Source: a virus. From it: a stretch of DNA of 24,994 bases. Location: positions 1-24,994 of IMG/VR virus record IMGVR_UViG_3300036768_000258; one strand, written 5' to 3'. Below are positions 13,436 through 21,690 of the stretch, in pieces (the stretch's first letter is position 1; each line of letters starts with the position of its first letter). Made by a program: the position numbers and the translations under genes. The notes beneath the pieces are model-generated. The model searched no databases and was not told the origin of the DNA. It saw only the letters and a program-made list of their open reading frames with translations.

Positions 13436-15663
13436 CGGACGCAACGCTCTCCGCAAAAGTCACGGCGGATATCGTGGACTTCACGCGGAAGTTCGACGAG
13501 GTGCGACGGTCCATCGACGGCCTGGGGTCGTCCGTGAGCGGCGGGGCGAAGCACGCCTCCTCGCAACTCAATGACCTGAACGAGCAGATCTCCACCATCG
13601 GCACGCTCCTGACGAGCGGTGCCCTCATTCAGGGCGGGAAGGCGCTCACGGAATTTGTGACCATGCCGCTCATCGGTCTCGGCCGGTCGGCGGTCACGAT
13701 GGCCGACAATCTGCGCCGGGCGGAATTGGCCTTTAGCACCCTCACCGGGTCTACGGATCGTGCCCATGCGCTGTTGCGCGACCTCCAAGCCTTCGCGGCC
13801 ACCACGCCCTTCGAGTTTCCCCAACTCGTCGAGGCCGGGAAAAAAATGCTCGCGCTAGGATTTCGCGCGGAGCAACTCATTCCCACCCTGACGGCGGTCG
13901 GAGATGCGACCGCCGGGTTGGGTGGAGGCGCCGACGTCATGAACCGCATCATTCTCGCGCTCGGGCAGATGCAGGCGAAGGGCAAAATTGCGTCGCAGGA
14001 AATGAAGCAATTGGCCGAAGCCGGTATTCCCGCCTGGGACATCCTCGCGCAGAAACTCGGCGTGACCGTGCCGGAGGCGATGCAGTTGGTCCAAAAAGGA
14101 TCGGTCGATGCGGCGACCGGAGTGAGCGCCGTGCTCGACGGGATGGCCCAGAAGTTCGGCGGACTCATGGCCCAACAAAGCGCCACGATCCAAGGCACCA
14201 TCAGCAACCTCCACGACACGTTAGGATTCATTCTGACCGATATTGGACGCGAACTGATCGAGACCCTGCGCCTGCGCGAGGGACTGCTCGCGGTGGGCGA
14301 ATTCGCCCAAGGGGTCCTGGAGTGGTTCCGCTCGCTCGACGAGGGCACGAAGCAACTCGTCGTCGTCATGACCGGCGTCTTCGCCGCGAGCGGCCCCATC
14401 CTCGTGGCGGTCGGCGCATTCATGGCGGCGCTCTCGGTCATCACCGCGCCGATGCTCGCGGGCGGCGCGATCATCGCGGGCATCATGGCCGGCGGCGCGC
14501 TCATCCTGATGAATTGGCAGAAGATCAAAGAGACCGGCGTGGCGCTCTGGCAAGCGCTGAAGGATCGCGTCACCGCCATCGTGACCGCGCTCGCGCAGGC
14601 GGTGCAGACGCATCTGGTCGAGCGGTTGCAGGCGATCGTCACCGCCGTCAGGGCCAACATCGAGGCGGTCAAGGGATTCTTCAAGGGGCTCTACGATGCC
14701 GTCGTCGGACGGTCCTATATTCCGGACATGGTTGATGAAATTGGGCAGCAGATGAAGAAGCTCGACGTCAACCTCGTGGCGCCGGCGCGACGCGCGGCGA
14801 TCAGCGTCGAGAACGTCTTTCGCGGGATGACCGTCACCGCCGCAGACCTGCTAGAGGATCTGCGCGAGCGGTCGTCCTACACGGCCGGGGCGATGATTCA
14901 ATCGCTCTCCGGCGCGTTCGCCGGCGCGATCCAGGGGACGACGAATTGGGCACGGGTGGGCCAACAGATCTTGAATCAATTTTTGACGAACGCCATCGGC
15001 ATGGTGCTCACGTGGACCACGACCTGGCTGGTCGGCGAGGCGATGCGGGCCGCGGCGACGACGACGGCCAACGCGACCATTGCGGCCTCGACGTCCGCGA
15101 CGATGAGCGCCATGTCGGCGGTGGTCACGCTCGCGATGACGGGCCTCAAGACGATCGCCATCGGCGTCGCGCGCACGGCCATCGGCGTCGTGAGCACCGT
15201 CATCGCGGCGATCACGCCGGTGTTGGTGGCGGTCAGCACCGTCATCGCCACCGTCATGCAGGTGATCGGCAAGATGTTGATTTCCCTTGGCACGGCCATG
15301 CAATCCATTCCCGTTATCGGCACCGTCTTGGGGGCGATCATGATCGCGATGGGCGGCGTCGCCATGGCGGCGGGCGCCGCGCTGCCCGGGGTGGTGCTCG
15401 GCCTGATGAGCGGGCTCGCGGGCGCGGTCGGCGCGCTGGGGGGCGCCATTCCGGCGTTGGCCGGCGGCGGCATCGTCACCCGGCCCACGCTCGCCATGAT
15501 CGGCGAGGCGGGACCGGAGGCGGTCGTGCCGCTCTCGCGGAGCGGGCTCTTCAGTGGTGGCGGCGTGACGGTCGTCCTCGAAGTCGATCGGCAGGAATTG
15601 GCCCGCATGGTCGCGCCGGCCTTGGTCCACGAGGTGCGCATGCGCGTGGGAGCGGTGGCATGA
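13432..15663 (+). CDS. Tail tape measure protein
   Basis: A 743-residue protein, the longest in the tail module. Residues ~10-60 are helical and coiled-coil-like. Residues ~120-260 match the TP901-type tape-measure core (TPFEFPQLVEAGKKMLALGF near 123, KIASQEMKQLAEAGIPAWDI near 184). Two hydrophobic zones, ~316-360 and ~555-670, are Ala/Val/Ile/Gly-rich and could insert in the host inner membrane during DNA entry. The C-terminus has GGGIVTRPTLAMIGEAGPEA, a frequent tape-measure ending. By the usual ~0.15 nm per residue rule the tail would be about 110 nm long. ATGA overlaps join it to both neighbours. Confidence 0.93.
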   Translation: MTDATLSAKVTADIVDFTRKFDEVRRSIDGLGSSVSGGAKHASSQLNDLNEQISTIGTLLTSGALIQGGKALTEFVTMPLIGLGRSAVTMADNLRRAELAFSTLTGSTDRAHALLRDLQAFAATTPFEFPQLVEAGKKMLALGFRAEQLIPTLTAVGDATAGLGGGADVMNRIILALGQMQAKGKIASQEMKQLAEAGIPAWDILAQKLGVTVPEAMQLVQKGSVDAATGVSAVLDGMAQKFGGLMAQQSATIQGTISNLHDTLGFILTDIGRELIETLRLREGLLAVGEFAQGVLEWFRSLDEGTKQLVVVMTGVFAASGPILVAVGAFMAALSVITAPMLAGGAIIAGIMAGGALILMNWQKIKETGVALWQALKDRVTAIVTALAQAVQTHLVERLQAIVTAVRANIEAVKGFFKGLYDAVVGRSYIPDMVDEIGQQMKKLDVNLVAPARRAAISVENVFRGMTVTAADLLEDLRERSSYTAGAMIQSLSGAFAGAIQGTTNWARVGQQILNQFLTNAIGMVLTWTTTWLVGEAMRAAATTTANATIAASTSATMSAMSAVVTLAMTGLKTIAIGVARTAIGVVSTVIAAITPVLVAVSTVIATVMQVIGKMLISLGTAMQSIPVIGTVLGAIMIAMGGVAMAAGAALPGVVLGLMSGLAGAVGALGGAIPALAGGGIVTRPTLAMIGEAGPEAVVPLSRSGLFSGGGVTVVLEVDRQELARMVAPALVHEVRMRVGAVA

Positions 15664-17111
15664 TTCTAACGAGTCTCACAATTGCGGGCGCGGAGCGACA
15701 GAGCCTGGTGGTGCCGAACACGCTACAGATTGAGGCCGTGTTGAACGGACGCGATGTGGCGCGATTCAGCCTCCGAGACAGCGGCGCGAATCGTCCGACC
15801 GTCGGGCAGGTGGTGCACATCGTGATGGATGGCACGTTGCGATTTGCCGGCACGATCGACCGTATCCGCGAGCGCAACCTCACGCCCCGCACCACGACGA
15901 CCGTGCAGTACGACATCGAGGCCGTCGATTGGAATCAACTCGCCGACCGGCAACTGCACGCCGATCTGTATGAGGGCCAGACGATGAGAGCGATCGTGGA
16001 GGATTTGGTCGCCGAGAATCTGGCGGACGATGGCGTCACGCTCGACGCGGCCTTCCCGACCGGCCCCACGATTGATTCGTTCGTGGCCAACTATCAGCGC
16101 GTCTCCGACCTGTTCGACCGACTCTCGGAGCTCACCGGCTACATGTGGGACATCGGACCCGATAAGGTGTTGCGATTTCTCGACCGGAGCACGATGACGG
16201 CTCCCGTGGCGCTCACGCAGACGAGCGGGGCCGACCTGGCCTACTCGCTCGACATTGAGTCGAGCCGCGAGCAATACCGGAACGTCCAGTTTGTGCGCGG
16301 CGGATTGACGGAGACCGATACGCAACAGATCGAGCAGTTCGCGGGCGACGGCAAGCAACGGACGTTCGTCGTGGCGCTCCCGATCAGTCGCGCACCGGTC
16401 GTGAAGGTCAACAACGTCGTGAAGACCGTCGGCATTCGGCAGGTGGACACGGGCAAAGACTGGTACTGGGCGGAAAACAGCAACGAGGTATCGCAGGATC
16501 TGAGCGGCACGGTGCTCACGGCGAGCGACACGCTCCGGGTCGAATACTATGGCTATTTCCCGCTCCTCACGATCCATCGCGAGGACATGCGCGTGACGGA
16601 ACGCCAGACCGTGGAGGGCGGAAGCGGCATCTACGAGCAGATGGAATCGGACGAGGATATTACGGACGCGCAGCTCGCCAGAGATCGAGCCGCCGGGTTG
16701 CTCCGCCGATTCGGCGTGATCGAAACAACCCTGCGATTTCGCTCGCGCGTCACGGGGTGGGAGCCGGGGCAACTGCTCTCGGTCTCGCGGCCGGAGCATG
16801 GACTCTCGGGGGAGTTCCTGATTACGCGCGTCGACCTGTCGCATGAGGTCAAGGACGAGTACCGCTATACCGTCACGGCGGTGAGCGGCGAGGCCGTGGA
16901 ATCGTGGGTCGCGTTTTTCAAGCGGCTCGCAGATGCGCGGCTGTTGTCGCGGCGCTCGCAGAACGAGGTCAAAAGTCAAGTGATCGCCTTGATCCGCACG
17001 GCGAGCGAATCGGTCACGGTGGCCGAATCCGTGACGACTGGCACCACGACGGCGGCCTTGACGCTGTGGGAAGTGGGCGATCCGATCGGCGTGTCGGAGG
17101 TTGCGGCATGA
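15660..17111 (+). CDS. Tail hub/tip protein (gpD/gp27-like)
   Basis: A 483-residue protein starting at ATG 15660, which overlaps the tape-measure stop as ATGA. The same frame is open upstream to 14946, but that part is a shadow of the tape-measure gene. It begins LTSLTIAGAERQSLVVPNTL with ARFSLRDSGANRP and GTLRFAGTIDRI, the beta-barrel layout of hub proteins that close the tail tube, then a helical insertion with LFDRLSELTGYMWDI and a further barrel ending in VTAVSGEAVESW. This fits baseplate-hub/late control D-type proteins, placed as usual right after the tape measure. No lysozyme motif is visible. Exact subfamily uncertain. Confidence 0.7.
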   Translation: MILTSLTIAGAERQSLVVPNTLQIEAVLNGRDVARFSLRDSGANRPTVGQVVHIVMDGTLRFAGTIDRIRERNLTPRTTTTVQYDIEAVDWNQLADRQLHADLYEGQTMRAIVEDLVAENLADDGVTLDAAFPTGPTIDSFVANYQRVSDLFDRLSELTGYMWDIGPDKVLRFLDRSTMTAPVALTQTSGADLAYSLDIESSREQYRNVQFVRGGLTETDTQQIEQFAGDGKQRTFVVALPISRAPVVKVNNVVKTVGIRQVDTGKDWYWAENSNEVSQDLSGTVLTASDTLRVEYYGYFPLLTIHREDMRVTERQTVEGGSGIYEQMESDEDITDAQLARDRAAGLLRRFGVIETTLRFRSRVTGWEPGQLLSVSRPEHGLSGEFLITRVDLSHEVKDEYRYTVTAVSGEAVESWVAFFKRLADARLLSRRSQNEVKSQVIALIRTASESVTVAESVTTGTTTAALTLWEVGDPIGVSEVAA

Positions 17112-17563
17112 CGGCGGTGGTGCACGGCGAGATGATCCGTGTTCGCGAGAATGTGGTGATCGAGGTGCGTGATCGGCTCGGACGATGGGTGCGGCGCGAA
17201 CGACGGGCAAACATCGTGACCACGGCGGGACTCAATCTGTTGCGCGATCTGCTCGATGCCTCCCAGGGGCCGATTACGCATTTCGCCGTCGGGACGAGCG
17301 GCACGGCTCCGGCGAGCGGCAATACCACGCTCGGCGCGGAAGTCTACCGCAACGTCATCTCGCAGCGGGACAAGCCCGCGAACGGTCAGATCGTCCATCG
17401 GTGTTTCGTGCCGACGACGGCCGCGAACGGGAACACGTTGCGCGAGGGCGGGCTCTTCAATGCCGCCAGTGGTGGCAGTCTGTTCAGTCGCATCGTGTAC
17501 TCCGACATCGTGAAGACGAACGCGATCAGTGTCACGATTACCTGGACGCATACTGTTAGCTGA
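17108..17563 (+). CDS. Tail tip/fibre-base protein
   Basis: A 151-residue beta-rich protein, ATG 17108, overlapping the hub stop as ATGA. The segment NIVTTAGLNLLRDLLDASQG then ITHFAVGTSGTAP recalls a phage family in which a short N-terminal helix precedes a domain found at the base of tail fibres, and SVTITWTHTVS ends the protein with a strand. Position between hub and fibre suggests a connector of the fibre to the tail tip. The frame extends upstream to 16904 only as a shadow of the hub gene. Confidence 0.6.
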   Translation: MTAVVHGEMIRVRENVVIEVRDRLGRWVRRERRANIVTTAGLNLLRDLLDASQGPITHFAVGTSGTAPASGNTTLGAEVYRNVISQRDKPANGQIVHRCFVPTTAANGNTLREGGLFNAASGGSLFSRIVYSDIVKTNAISVTITWTHTVS

Positions 17564-17571
17564 GGCTTATC

Positions 17572-18615
17572 ATGGCTGATGTGACCGTCTCCGCGCATGT
17601 CTGGCCGAGCGCCAACGATCTAGCCGGCGCGAATCCGGCGGGATGGGGCCGCACGGCGTATGAACGCAATCTCGCGGGCTCATGGATCGGCAATCTGCGC
17701 GGCAAGAATAACTACGTCATCAGCGGCGGCACCATGTGGAGCGGCAGCGGCCTCACGATCGTCGTGGAGGCGGTCGAGGCCCTGATCGACGGCCGCTATG
17801 TCAACGTGGCGAGTAACACCAATGTCACGCTGCCCGCGTCATCGACGAGCTACGTGTTCGTCAAGTTGCTCAAGGATGGCAATGGCAACGCGTCGTCGGT
17901 CGCGATTGAGCACAACACGACCGGTACGGTGCCGAGCGATTGCGTGGAGTTGGGATCCGTCGTCACGTCCTCCTCGGCGATCACGTCCATCACCGACAAC
18001 CGCGCGGTCTATGGCAGGGACAAGGTGTACACCGCATCGGGCGTCTGGCGCGTGCCGGGTGGAATCGTCTCGGTCGTGGGCGAGGTGTACGGCGCGGGAG
18101 GCGGCGGGGGCGGCGGCGGGGGTGGTGGCGGGAGCAATAGTACCACCGCAGGAGGGGCAGGGAGTCCCGGGACGCCCGGTCTACCAGGAGGCTATGCGAC
18201 TGGCCGTCTGAGTGTCACTGGCGGGAGCACGCACACCATCACGATCGGCAGCGGCGGCAGCGGCGGCAGCGGCGGCAGCGGCGGCAGCAGCGGCGGCGTG
18301 AGTGGTGGCTCAGGAGGTGGTGCGGGAGCCATCGGAGGCAGCACCTCGCTCGGCAGTCTCCTGAGCGCGACCGGTGGCGGCGGGGGCGCGGGAGGATGCG
18401 GCGGGCAACAGGCGAGCGGATATGGTGGATCCCAGGGCGCGGCACCGACTGGAGGTCTAGGAACAGGCTCAGGCGGTCACCTCGAGGTCTCCGGTGGTGG
18501 AGCGAGTGGTGGGCATGGTGGTCAGGGCGGGGCCGGCGGTGTTAATGGTAATGGCGGCAATGGGTCTAATGGTCAGTCGGGCGGGAGCGGCCGCGTCGTG
18601 ATCTGGTATCTGTAA
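17572..18615 (+). CDS. Tail fibre/adhesin with polyglycine-rich C-terminal domain
   Basis: A 347-residue protein. Residues 1-~145 form a beta-rich attachment part (WIGNLRGKNNYVISGGTMWS, SSTSYVFVKLLKDGNG). Residues ~143-170 read KVYTASGVWRVPGGIVSVVG followed by EVYGAGG, the classic entry to the phage glycine-rich domain. Residues ~170-340 are mostly Gly/Ser/Ala with many GG runs, and the protein closes with RVVIWYL. T-even adhesin gp38 (phage S16) folds such stretches into packed polyglycine II helices tipped by variable loops that bind the host receptor; this gene probably does the same. Loops such as NSTTAGGAGSPGTPGLPGGY would be the binding tips. Ribosome binding site GAGG precedes ATG 17572. 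Confidence 0.82.
   Translation: MADVTVSAHVWPSANDLAGANPAGWGRTAYERNLAGSWIGNLRGKNNYVISGGTMWSGSGLTIVVEAVEALIDGRYVNVASNTNVTLPASSTSYVFVKLLKDGNGNASSVAIEHNTTGTVPSDCVELGSVVTSSSAITSITDNRAVYGRDKVYTASGVWRVPGGIVSVVGEVYGAGGGGGGGGGGGGSNSTTAGGAGSPGTPGLPGGYATGRLSVTGGSTHTITIGSGGSGGSGGSGGSSGGVSGGSGGGAGAIGGSTSLGSLLSATGGGGGAGGCGGQQASGYGGSQGAAPTGGLGTGSGGHLEVSGGGASGGHGGQGGAGGVNGNGGNGSNGQSGGSGRVVIWYL
18253..18288 (+). repeat. Four tandem 9-bp repeats (GGCGGCAGC) in the fibre gene
   Basis: Four perfect GGCGGCAGC units, preceded by GGCAGC and followed by AGCGGCGGC, encode (Gly-Gly-Ser)n at about residues 226-240 of the fibre. Since 9 bp is three codons, slippage would change the length of the polyglycine stretch without breaking the frame. 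Confidence 0.9.
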
Positions 18616-18827
18616 TGCCCTGGTGTCCCTGGCACGAAGCGGACAACGGCACGGAGAATCGCATCTGCTCGACGTGTTTAGCGAGAGCACTCTGGTTAGC
18701 GAGAGCACAAGAACAGAAAGGAGAACAACATGAACCTGATGAACCTGTATCGGCTACACAACCTCGTCGCCGTCGCCGTCGCCGTCGGTGCAATTTCTGC
18801 GGGGCTCTGTCTGACGACGCCAGTTGA
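18615..18827 (+). CDS. Small Cys-rich, putative zinc-binding protein
   Basis: A 70-residue ORF whose start overlaps the fibre stop as TAATG, which suggests coupling. The N-terminal 30 residues have C-P-W-H (4-7) and C-S-T-C (18-21), a CxxH...CxxC layout that could hold one zinc ion. An 18-bp in-frame repetition at 18678-18708 (13 bp identical) encodes LARALWLARAQ. The last ~30 residues, with a run of Arg and a second CNFC, overlap the signal-peptide gene and may be only a by-product of its codons. Small zinc-ribbon ORFs are common in phages; function unknown. Confidence 0.5.
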   Translation: MPWCPWHEADNGTENRICSTCLARALWLARAQEQKGEQHEPDEPVSATQPRRRRRRRRCNFCGALSDDAS

Positions 18828-19356
18828 GGCGCAGACGCCCACCTATATCGGGTCCACCTGTACGTTCATCTGGGATCCGAACACAGAGTCCGACCTGGCC
18901 GGCTACCGGGCCTGGGCCGTGCGGGGCTCGACCGTGTTGCCGCCGGTGACGTTAACGAAAACGGCGACCAGTCATCCGACCAGCATCAGTTGCGCGGAGT
19001 TGGGCGTGACGGAGGACGGGGCGTACCGATTCCACGTCATTGCATTTGACTTGGCGGGTAATGAGAGTATTCCTGCTACGGTCGAGGCGGTGCGGGATAC
19101 GGTCGCGCCGGTGTCACCCGGGGGGGTGCGCGTGTCCTCTCCGCAGCCGGTGGCCCTGAGCGTCACCCCGAACCCGGCCGCCAACACCACAACCGTCGCC
19201 TGGGTGCCGGGGACGTGCCGACGTGAATTTATCGTGTCCCGGCTGGTGAGCGGCAGGTGGGTCGAAGTGGGCCGGACGCAGGACACGTGGCTCACGGTGC
19301 CGCTCGTCAATCAAGTCAGTCAACCCTACGGCGTGAGCGCCGTGTGTGAGCGATAA
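18730..19356 (+). CDS. Exported protein with FN3-like domain
   Basis: A 208-residue protein with a signal peptide: positively charged start, hydrophobic LVAVAVAVGAISAGLCL and a likely cut after VEA (~residue 35). Residues ~45-120 fit a fibronectin type III fold (FIWDPNTESDLAGYRAW, GAYRFHVIAFDLAGNES, VRDTVAPVSP), followed by a second beta-rich part (WVPGTCRREFIVSRLVSGRW). A clear AAAGGAG site precedes ATG 18730. A Sec signal is unusual inside a tail-fibre region: virion proteins assemble in the cytoplasm. It may act in the periplasm or cell surface, for example to block superinfection, or be a cargo gene. Several cysteines could form disulfides after export. Confidence 0.75.
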   Translation: MNLMNLYRLHNLVAVAVAVGAISAGLCLTTPVEAQTPTYIGSTCTFIWDPNTESDLAGYRAWAVRGSTVLPPVTLTKTATSHPTSISCAELGVTEDGAYRFHVIAFDLAGNESIPATVEAVRDTVAPVSPGGVRVSSPQPVALSVTPNPAANTTTVAWVPGTCRREFIVSRLVSGRWVEVGRTQDTWLTVPLVNQVSQPYGVSAVCER

Positions 19357-19358
19357 CG

Positions 19359-19592
19359 ATGGCGACCGTCTACCGAGTGCTCGACGCGGCGTTCGACCCT
19401 GCGACGAATAGCTACCGAGTCACCGTGGAAATCAACAAAGACAATCAAGGACCGATGGTGTTCGCGATGAATGCACCACGGCTGGTCGGGACCGCCCTTG
19501 ACCCTGCCGTCATCGCGCAGGCCGCCGCGTTATGGATGTCGGTCGGCGGCGGGATCAGTCTACTACGTACCCAGAGCTGGACGGTGACCTGA
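19359..19592 (+). CDS. Hypothetical small beta-rich protein
   Basis: A 77-residue protein starting 2 nt after the exported protein and overlapping the next start by one base. It begins TVYRVLDAAFDPATNSYRVT, a two-strand pattern, has VAFAMNAPRL-type middle strands and an Ala-rich helix (DPAVIAQAAALWMSVGGG). No family recognised. It probably belongs to the virion tail-tip group around it. Confidence 0.6.
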   Translation: MATVYRVLDAAFDPATNSYRVTVEINKDNQGPMVFAMNAPRLVGTALDPAVIAQAAALWMSVGGGISLLRTQSWTVT

Positions 19593-20731
19593 TGCCCAAA
19601 GGCAATCTCGGTACCATGATGATCGGTCCCCCGGTTTCGCAGCTGGCGCAATTCGGCGGCGCGGGAGGATTGCAAGATTTCGGCATGAACGCGGTCAACA
19701 ACTGTGTCGCATGGCGGTTTGTGGCACGGAACACGAAGATCCCGGCCGGAGTGCGTCTCAGGTTCCGCACGGTCACGAGCGGGTGCACCTTCACGGTGCG
19801 CATTGAGACGCCGGACAGTTCGTCTCCGAGCAAACCGTCTGGGACATTATATGACCCTAACGCGGTCTCGACCGGTAACGTGGCGAGCAACTCCGGCAAT
19901 CTCTCCGGCATGTTAATTACGTTTCCGACCGCCCCGACGACGCCGCTGGTGGTCGGCGCTCGGTATTTCGTGGTGGTGATCGTCACCGCCGCCGGGACGG
20001 GGTGTAACTTGTCCTATGCGGAGACCAACAACCTCCCAATGGCCAGGCTGCCGTATGCCTCATTAACGGCGTCGGACGGCTCGGTGCGCACGAATCTGAC
20101 AGAGGTGCCGAACGCGATGCCGCACTTCGCCCTCCGCTATACTGACGGCACGGAAGACCAGACCGAGTTGGGCGCGTACGGCTTCGGTGGCAACACGGCC
20201 ACGACCGGCGGAGCGACCGTCAACCAAGCCATATACGGTAATATCGTGTACGGAAATGAGTTTACGGTGCCGTACGGAGTCGCCTGGCGGGTCGTGGGCG
20301 CCGTCGGCGCGTTCGGGAGAAACGGCACCCCCGCCGACGACTTGCGCGTGCGCATCTTGGACATGGCCAATACGCCAGTCCCGGGCGCGACGTCCACCTA
20401 TACGGTCGCCGATTCCACCAACCTTTCTGGCCGGCTCCACTGGAGCCAGTTCCAGGAAGACACCTGGCTATTCCCGGGCACGTATCGTCTAGTCGCTGAT
20501 AGTCCAGGCAGCGTCAACAGCTCGAATTGCTTTACTGTGTTGACCGTCGGATTTTTCACTGAAGAGCTCACACCGGCTCAGTTCCGACAAGTCAGCACGA
20601 CAGATATCAGCGCATCGCCGCCGGTCTGGACGAAAGAGACCCGGTTCATTTGCAATATGGCGCTTGTGGTAGATGAAATTCTGCCGCTGGTTGTGCCGCG
20701 GACGCGCTCGATCAAGACCGTCGGAGTCTAA
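19592..20731 (+). CDS. Putative virion surface protein, two beta-sandwich-like halves
   Basis: A 379-residue protein with ATG 19592 overlapping the preceding stop (TGATG). Two halves look alike in pattern: NNCVAWRFVARNTKIPAGVR...TFTVRIETPD...LYDP...VVGARYFVVVIV (residues ~35-140) and FTVPYGVAWRVVGAVGAFGR...DLRVRILDMA...LFPGTYRLVAD (~225-315). Each has strands ending in a ligand-type loop, as in jelly-roll or carbohydrate-binding domains of phage receptor-binding proteins. This is inference from pattern only. The C-terminus (RTRSIKTVGV) is a short basic strand. GC content looks a little lower than in the head genes, as often seen for host-range genes. Confidence 0.65.
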   Translation: MPKGNLGTMMIGPPVSQLAQFGGAGGLQDFGMNAVNNCVAWRFVARNTKIPAGVRLRFRTVTSGCTFTVRIETPDSSSPSKPSGTLYDPNAVSTGNVASNSGNLSGMLITFPTAPTTPLVVGARYFVVVIVTAAGTGCNLSYAETNNLPMARLPYASLTASDGSVRTNLTEVPNAMPHFALRYTDGTEDQTELGAYGFGGNTATTGGATVNQAIYGNIVYGNEFTVPYGVAWRVVGAVGAFGRNGTPADDLRVRILDMANTPVPGATSTYTVADSTNLSGRLHWSQFQEDTWLFPGTYRLVADSPGSVNSSNCFTVLTVGFFTEELTPAQFRQVSTTDISASPPVWTKETRFICNMALVVDEILPLVVPRTRSIKTVGV

Positions 20732-20745
20732 CAAGGGGACAGTGT

Positions 20746-21243
20746 ATGGCATGGGGAAGCGGGCGTTCAGGTACTCCAGATAACACGAATGGCATTCAGA
20801 TTGCGATGCAGGACAGTCAGGCGGACCCGAACGAGAAGCTCCCGGCCGGCATCGCCGCCAGCGACATGATCGCCAACGGGCCGACCGCCCATCGGTCCGC
20901 GGTGTCCACCGCAGACACCGCGACGGATCTCTCGAGCGCAGGCTTCGGCAGCAGCGGCACCAAGCTCTCAGACAATCGTGGTGCCATTACGATCTGGGCG
21001 GAGTTCTCCACGTCTGGCGCCTCCGCCACCTGTCGCGTGGTGTACTACGACAATGCCTCGACGCCCGCGCCGATGTGCGTCGGACCGGCCTTTACGTTGG
21101 CCGCGACGATGCGGCGGGTCTCGGCATCGGGCGACTATGTGAGTGAGCCGAAGATGGTCGAAACGTACGGCTTTGCGCGGTTCAAGGTGTTCATCGAGAC
21201 CCTCAGCGCGGGCACCATCGATGTCTTTGCGGAGCCAATCTAG
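20746..21243 (+). CDS. Hypothetical virion-type protein
   Basis: A 165-residue protein rich in Ala, Ser, Thr and Gly, with an N-terminal low-complexity part and a beta-rich C-terminal half (AITIWAEFSTSGASATCRVV, ARFKVFIETLSAGTIDVFAE). An AGGGGA site precedes ATG 20746. Composition and position suggest a structural protein of the tail tip or fibre complex; no specific family recognised. Confidence 0.65.
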   Translation: MAWGSGRSGTPDNTNGIQIAMQDSQADPNEKLPAGIAASDMIANGPTAHRSAVSTADTATDLSSAGFGSSGTKLSDNRGAITIWAEFSTSGASATCRVVYYDNASTPAPMCVGPAFTLAATMRRVSASGDYVSEPKMVETYGFARFKVFIETLSAGTIDVFAEPI

Positions 21244-21255
21244 GAGCCGATCGAG

Positions 21256-21678
21256 ATGATGAGTGTCGGAGCGATTCTCGTCTTGTTCTGGGGCGCGACC
21301 GGTGGCGGGGGCGGCGCGCAGACCATCACGGCGTCCGGCATCGCCTCTGCCGAGGCCGTCGGGACCGCCCGACTCAATCTGCAGCTTCGACCGACCGGCC
21401 TCGCGAGCGGCGAGACCATCGGCTCGCATCTCGTCAGCACGGGCGGGCTGGTCCTTCAGCCGACCGGCCTCGCGAGCGGGGAGACCGTCGGGGCGCCTGT
21501 GGTCCTGCCCGGGCCGGTGACGATAGTCGTCTCCGGCATCGCGTCCGCCGAATCGGTCGGCTCGCCGATGGTCGTGCTCGTGGAGAGCCAGACGCCGCGA
21601 CGGGTGCTGGCCGCGCACGGACGGGTCTATACGATCGATGCGCGCGCGCGCGACTACGTGTTCACCGGCACCGCATGA
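21256..21678 (+). CDS. Repeat protein with GIASAE/GLASGE units
   Basis: A 140-residue protein. A short hydrophobic start and GGGGG are followed by four copies of a repeat: GIASAEAVG, GLASGETIG, GLASGETVG and GIASAESVG, spaced 20, 23 and 23 residues. Each copy predicts one short strand-turn-strand. A 20-bp DNA identity (21391-21410 and 21460-21479, 69 bp apart) shows that copies 2 and 3 arose by recent duplication. The rest is a C-terminal segment LAAHGRVYTIDARARDYVFT. Repeats of this type occur in phage tail or fibre proteins; function unknown. GGAG lies 9 nt before ATG 21256; the next codon is also ATG. Confidence 0.75.
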   Translation: MMSVGAILVLFWGATGGGGGAQTITASGIASAEAVGTARLNLQLRPTGLASGETIGSHLVSTGGLVLQPTGLASGETVGAPVVLPGPVTIVVSGIASAESVGSPMVVLVESQTPRRVLAAHGRVYTIDARARDYVFTGTA

Positions 21679-21690
21679 AGGAGGGCAACC

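Noticed and set aside
14946-15659. In-frame upstream extension of the tail hub protein
   Set aside because: The extra part is His/Arg/Gly-rich noise in the tape-measure gene; the hub start at 15660 forms a classic ATGA overlap.
15723-17210. Minus-strand 495-residue frame opposite the tail hub gene
   Set aside because: The sequence is Arg/His-rich without recognisable domains, and the + strand encodes a well-ordered hub protein coupled on both sides by ATGA.
18090-18600. Glycine-rich DNA as a structural repeat or CRISPR-like array
   Set aside because: The repeats follow the reading frame (Gly-Gly-Ser) and are explained by the adhesin protein; no spacers or conserved direct repeats of CRISPR length.
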